A DNA stretch of 8,290 nt from Tannerella sp. (GTDB lineage: Bacteria > Bacteroidota > Bacteroidia > Bacteroidales > Tannerellaceae): NCBI GenBank assembly GCA_031271245.1, contig JAISWC010000344.1, positions 1 to 8,290 on the forward strand, read 5' to 3'. The position numbers and the translations under genes are program-made. Below are positions 6,230 through 8,290 of the stretch, in pieces. The stretch's first letter is position 1. Each line of letters starts with the position of its first letter. The notes below the pieces were generated by a model. It worked only from the letters and a program-made list of their open reading frames with translations, was not told where the DNA came from and did no database searches.

Positions 6230-7504
6230 TTAAAGATTTGCCTGTTCGGGGAAACCGGAGGGAACACGGTGCACGGCGGGACCGGCAATAACAGCCTCCC
6301 TTCCGTGCCGGGCATTCATTCTCCATTCTCCATTCCTTATGTAGGTATCCATGTCCTTGTCGCCGCGTCCCGAGACGGTGAGCACGACGACGTCCGAGGG
6401 CCGGAAGGCCGTTTTCGCCAGCGCGCCCAGCGCGTGTGCACTCTCCAGCGCCGGGATGATACCCTCCAGGCGCGTCAGTTCGTAAGCCGCGCGCAGGGCC
6501 TCGCCGTCGTCGACGGGCAGGACGGTTGCACGTCCCTCCTCCGCCAGCCAGGCGTGCAGCGGCCCAATGCCGGGATAGTCCAGTCCGGCGGAAATCGAGT
6601 ACGGTTCTTCGATCTGTCCGTCCTCATTCTGCATCACCAGCGTGCGAGCACCGTGGATAATCCCCCGGCGTCCCAGGCAAATGGTGGCGGCGCTCATGCC
6701 CGAGTCCACGCCCCGGCCGCCGGCCTCGGCCAGCAGGATGCGCACGCGCGGATCGTTCACGTAGTGGTAAACCGTCCCGGCGGCGTTGCTACCTCCGCCC
6801 ACGCAGGCAATCAGGCAGTCGGGCCAGTCGCGGCCTTCCTTTTCCGCGAGCTGTCCGCGTATCTCTTCGCTGATGACCGACTGGAGACGGGCGACCAGAT
6901 CAGGGTATGGATGCGGCCCGACGGTGGAGCCGATGATGTAGAACGTGTCGGCGGGGTGACAGCACCAGTCGCGGATGGCCTCGTTGGTAGCGTCCTTGAG
7001 GGTCATGTTGCCGGACGTGACCGGGACGACCTCGGCGCCGAGCATCTTCATCCGCTGCACATTCGGCTGCTGGCGTTCCACATCCGTCTGTCCCATGTAC
7101 ACCACGCAGGGCATGTTCATCAGCGCGCAGACCGTGGCCGCAGCCACGCCGTGCTGTCCGGCACCCGTCTCGGCGATGATGCGCCGCTTGCCCATCCGCT
7201 GCGCCAGGAGGATTTGTCCGATGGCGTTGTTGATCTTGTGCGAGCCGGTATGGTTAAGGTCTTCGCGCTTGAGGTACAGCGTGCATCCGTAACGCTCGCC
7301 CAGCCGCCCGGCGCGGTAGAGCGGCGACGGTCGCCCGGCGTAGTCGCGCAGCAGCCGGCGGTATTCCAGCCCGAACGACTCGCTCTCCAGCACGCCGGGG
7401 TACGCCTCCTGCAACTCGCTCACACAGCGGTACAGTATCTCCGGGACGTAGGCCCCGCCGTACGGCCCGTAATACCCGTTTGCGTCGATTTGATAAGTCT
7501 TCAT
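6230..7504 (-). CDS. trpB: Tryptophan synthase beta subunit, with a repeat-derived C-terminal tail
   Basis: TrpB (424 aa) condenses indole with serine using pyridoxal phosphate. The PLP lysine is Lys90 in HTGSHKINNAIGQ, AETGAGQHGVAAA carries the catalytic Glu112 (E. coli Glu109), and GGGSNAAG (from about 236) binds the cofactor phosphate. EPYSISAGLDYPGIGP, LEGIIPALESAHALG and TVSGRGDKDMDTYI follow in order. Homology appears to end near residue 391. The last 33 or so residues (from GEWRMNARHG onwards) are encoded by a heptamer repeat array and adjoining DNA, giving a protein longer than the usual 390-400 residues. It is the first gene of the operon, downstream of a leader peptide and attenuator. 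The start ATG at 7504-7502 begins MKTYQIDANGYYGPYGG, typical of the family. Confidence 0.98.
   Translation of the reverse strand: MKTYQIDANGYYGPYGGAYVPEILYRCVSELQEAYPGVLESESFGLEYRRLLRDYAGRPSPLYRAGRLGERYGCTLYLKREDLNHTGSHKINNAIGQILLAQRMGKRRIIAETGAGQHGVAAATVCALMNMPCVVYMGQTDVERQQPNVQRMKMLGAEVVPVTSGNMTLKDATNEAIRDWCCHPADTFYIIGSTVGPHPYPDLVARLQSVISEEIRGQLAEKEGRDWPDCLIACVGGGSNAAGTVYHYVNDPRVRILLAEAGGRGVDSGMSAATICLGRRGIIHGARTLVMQNEDGQIEEPYSISAGLDYPGIGPLHAWLAEEGRATVLPVDDGEALRAAYELTRLEGIIPALESAHALGALAKTAFRPSDVVVLTVSGRGDKDMDTYIRNGEWRMNARHGREAVIAGPAVHRVPSGFPEQANL
6313..6336 (+). repeat. Short heptamer array inside the 3' end of trpB
   Basis: CATTCTC occurs twice in tandem (6317-6323, 6324-6330), flanked by CATT and CATTCC. 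This is the same family and orientation as the arrays at the 3' ends of trpG and trpD. On the coding strand it is read in frame as GEWRMN, just after the end of conserved TrpB sequence. Confidence 0.8.
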
Positions 7505-7542
7505 ACAATCCTGTTTAATTATATACCTTTGAATTTGTCCAT

Positions 7543-7575
7543 AAAAAAAGGCCTGTCGTGAGTATGACAGGCCTT
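7543..7575 (-). terminator. Intrinsic terminator of the trp attenuator
   Basis: On the - strand, AAGGCCTGTC (7575-7566) and GACAGGCCTT (7557-7548) form a perfect 10-bp stem around the 8-nt loop ATACTCAC. Seven T residues (7549-7543) follow, the first two inside the stem. It lies between the leader peptide and trpB, 38 nt before the trpB start, so it would stop operon transcription before the first structural gene. Confidence 0.93.
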
Positions 7576-7619
7576 CCCAAAGTATGTTTCACCATCAAAA
7601 AATACGGCATGTTACTCAC
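7558..7619 (-). promoter_or_regulatory. Antiterminator alternative structure
   Basis: GTGAGTAACATGCC at 7619-7606 can pair with the terminator's 5' arm plus loop, GGCCTGTCATACTCAC at 7573-7558. GTGAGTA pairs perfectly with TACTCAC (7 bp), ACA pairs with TGT after a 2-nt bulge, and GCC pairs with GGC after one mismatch. This uses the same bases as the terminator stem, so the two folds exclude each other. The 5' half starts 4 nt beyond the leader stop codon, within reach of a ribosome paused there but clear of one stalled at the Trp codons. Confidence 0.75.
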
Positions 7620-7623
7620 AATG

Positions 7624-7674
7624 TTACAACTGCAAGCGCCACCACCCATATGTATTTATCAACAACGTCTTCAT
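7624..7674 (-). CDS. trpL: trp operon leader peptide
   Basis: This is a 16-codon frame from ATG 7674-7672 to TAA 7626-7624, reading MKTLLINTYGWWRLQL. Two adjacent Trp codons (TGG TGG, 7644-7639) are at positions 11-12. Trp is rare, and a tandem pair in a tiny frame that sits between a promoter and a terminator in front of trp genes is the hallmark of ribosome-mediated attenuation, known from E. coli trpL. The peptide itself is not expected to have a function; its translation senses charged tRNA-Trp. When Trp is scarce the ribosome should stall at residues 11-12 and leave the antiterminator strand free. When Trp is plentiful it should reach the stop codon and mask that strand. The start is about 20 nt from the predicted transcript 5' end, preceded by a purine-rich AAAAGAA and no strong Shine-Dalgarno. 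Confidence 0.92.
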   Translation of the reverse strand: MKTLLINTYGWWRLQL

Positions 7675-7697
7675 TTCTTTTGTCTCAAATTCGGCGG

Positions 7698-7729
7698 CAA
7701 ATGTAAGGGTTTTTTTTTGAACGGACAAA
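7698..7729 (-). promoter_or_regulatory. trp operon promoter (Bacteroides type)
   Basis: On the - strand, TTTG at 7729-7726 and TACATTTG at 7705-7698 match the Bacteroides consensus (TTTG, then TAnnTTTG) with a 20-bp spacer. The spacer contains an A9 tract (7718-7710). Transcription should begin near 7690-7694, a few nt ahead of the leader peptide. The first base of the leader ATG is at 7674. Confidence 0.85.
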
Positions 7730-7749
7730 CAGAATGACGATTTTTTTTT
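7710..7749. other. Two helically phased T9/A9 tracts in the divergent promoter region
   Basis: T9 runs on the + strand at 7710-7718 and 7741-7749 start 31 bp apart, close to three helical turns. One lies within the trp promoter spacer and the other just upstream of its -33 box. Phased A-tracts of this kind tend to bend DNA and can act as promoter-strengthening elements. A third 9-nt run, A9 at 7838-7846, lies at the 5' end of the divergent transcript. Confidence 0.55.
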
Positions 7750-7803
7750 GATTTCCGTCACACAGGACACAGGAATCCGAAATTTGCCTATCCAAAATGC
7801 AGG

Positions 7804-7830
7804 TTGTTACAGAATATAGTATTACATTTG
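7804..7830 (+). promoter_or_regulatory. Divergent promoter for the metallophosphoesterase gene
   Basis: TACATTTG at 7823-7830 is a perfect -7 box, the same octamer as in the trp promoter. The upstream element is weak: only TTG at 7804-7806, with a 16-bp spacer instead of about 20. Transcription should start near 7835-7840, at or just before an A9 run. The coding start is at 7872. Confidence 0.6.
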
Positions 7831-7871
7831 CGACGACAAAAAAAAACAGGGAATAACTAACGGAATAAGGT

Positions 7872-8290
7872 ATGAACATGAACAGACGAATTAAACCGAC
7901 CGGATTCAGGGTTAAACTGCAAATAGGCATCCTGCTTGTGCTGGGGTGTTTGAACTTTTCCTGCGGGGAACAGAATGACGTGCTGAAAGTGGCCCACCTG
8001 TGCGACCCACAGTTGGGCTTTGGCAAAGATGGCTTCAGCGCGGATTCCGCACGTTTCGAACAGGCCATCCGGCAAATCAATGCGCTGTCGCCGGATGTGG
8101 TCACCATTGCCGGCGACATGGTAAACGATATAAACGACGAACGGGCGACAGACGCCAGTATGCAGTTGATAGCCAAAATCCGCCCACCCGTTCTCCTGAC
8201 CGCGGGCAATCATGATTTGCCTGACCCTGTAACCGCCGAAGGACTGGAACGTTACCGCTTCATTTTCGGGAACGATTTCCAGGTAATGGA
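7872..8290 (+). CDS. Calcineurin-like metallophosphoesterase lipoprotein, N-terminal part (3' truncated)
   Basis: The frame opens at ATG 7872 (a second ATG at 7878 is possible) and runs off the window after 139 codons. The N terminus has positive residues, a hydrophobic stretch (about residues 16-29) and two candidate lipobox cysteines, Cys26 (VLGC) and Cys31 (NFSC), followed by GEQND. Export and lipid anchoring are therefore likely. Metal-binding motifs of the calcineurin-like superfamily follow in order: Asp45-Pro-Gln47 (motif I, usually DxH but D-P-Q in CPPED1-like members), GDMVND at 81-86 and GNHD at 112-115. It probably hydrolyses a phosphate ester in the periplasm or at the cell surface; the substrate cannot be told. 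It is divergent from the trp operon, so there is no reason to place it in tryptophan synthesis. The remaining catalytic His residues lie beyond the window. Confidence 0.88.
   Translation, partial: MNMNRRIKPTGFRVKLQIGILLVLGCLNFSCGEQNDVLKVAHLCDPQLGFGKDGFSADSARFEQAIRQINALSPDVVTIAGDMVNDINDERATDASMQLIAKIRPPVLLTAGNHDLPDPVTAEGLERYRFIFGNDFQVM

Noticed and set aside
5039..7561. An 840-codon open frame on the + strand
   Set aside because: It lies antisense to trpE and trpB, which are certain from their motifs, and crosses their junction and the attenuator. Its composition is the shadow of GC-rich third positions, with no recognisable domain.
7685..8209. A 174-codon - strand frame opposite the metallophosphoesterase
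   Set aside because: The + strand carries the ordered DPQ, GDMVND and GNHD motifs and a signal peptide, while the - strand frame runs into the trp promoter and has no recognisable features.

Overview
The window is a nearly complete tryptophan biosynthesis operon from a Bacteroidota bacterium, most likely of the order Bacteroidales. The evidence is the gene order trpB-E-G-D-C-F-A, promoters of the Bacteroides type (-7 box TAnnTTTG, with TTTG about 20 bp upstream), weak Shine-Dalgarno signals, and a neighbouring lipoprotein with a relaxed lipobox. The genes are GC-rich with a strong third-position bias, which creates long antisense shadow frames. The gaps between genes hold AT-rich repeats. I cannot name the genus.

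Layout on the + strand: (1) 1-287, the 3' end of a + strand gene that looks like a DUF2490-type outer-membrane barrel protein. (2) 298-7504, seven trp genes on the - strand, transcribed from right to left as trpB, trpE, trpG, trpD, trpC, trpF, trpA. The B-E and E-G gaps are 12 and 3 nt, and C-F and F-A overlap by 4 nt (ATGA). The G-D gap (332 bp) and D-C gap (367 bp) are filled with repeats. (3) 7543-7729, the trp promoter and leader. A 16-residue leader peptide with tandem Trp codons precedes an intrinsic terminator and a competing antiterminator, which is a complete ribosome-mediated attenuator. (4) 7804-8290, a divergent promoter and the 5' part of a calcineurin-like metallophosphoesterase lipoprotein gene.

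Together the operon encodes every step from chorismate to tryptophan: TrpE/TrpG (anthranilate synthase), TrpD, TrpF, TrpC and TrpA/TrpB. Two controls are visible: the attenuator, and probably feedback inhibition through the LLESSD motif of TrpE. The least explained parts are the repeats: a 357-bp composite palindrome with heptamer-array ends between trpD and trpC; an exact 4 x 41-bp array of palindromic units between trpG and trpD; and solo heptamer arrays that form the last codons of trpG and an extra C-terminal tail on TrpB.
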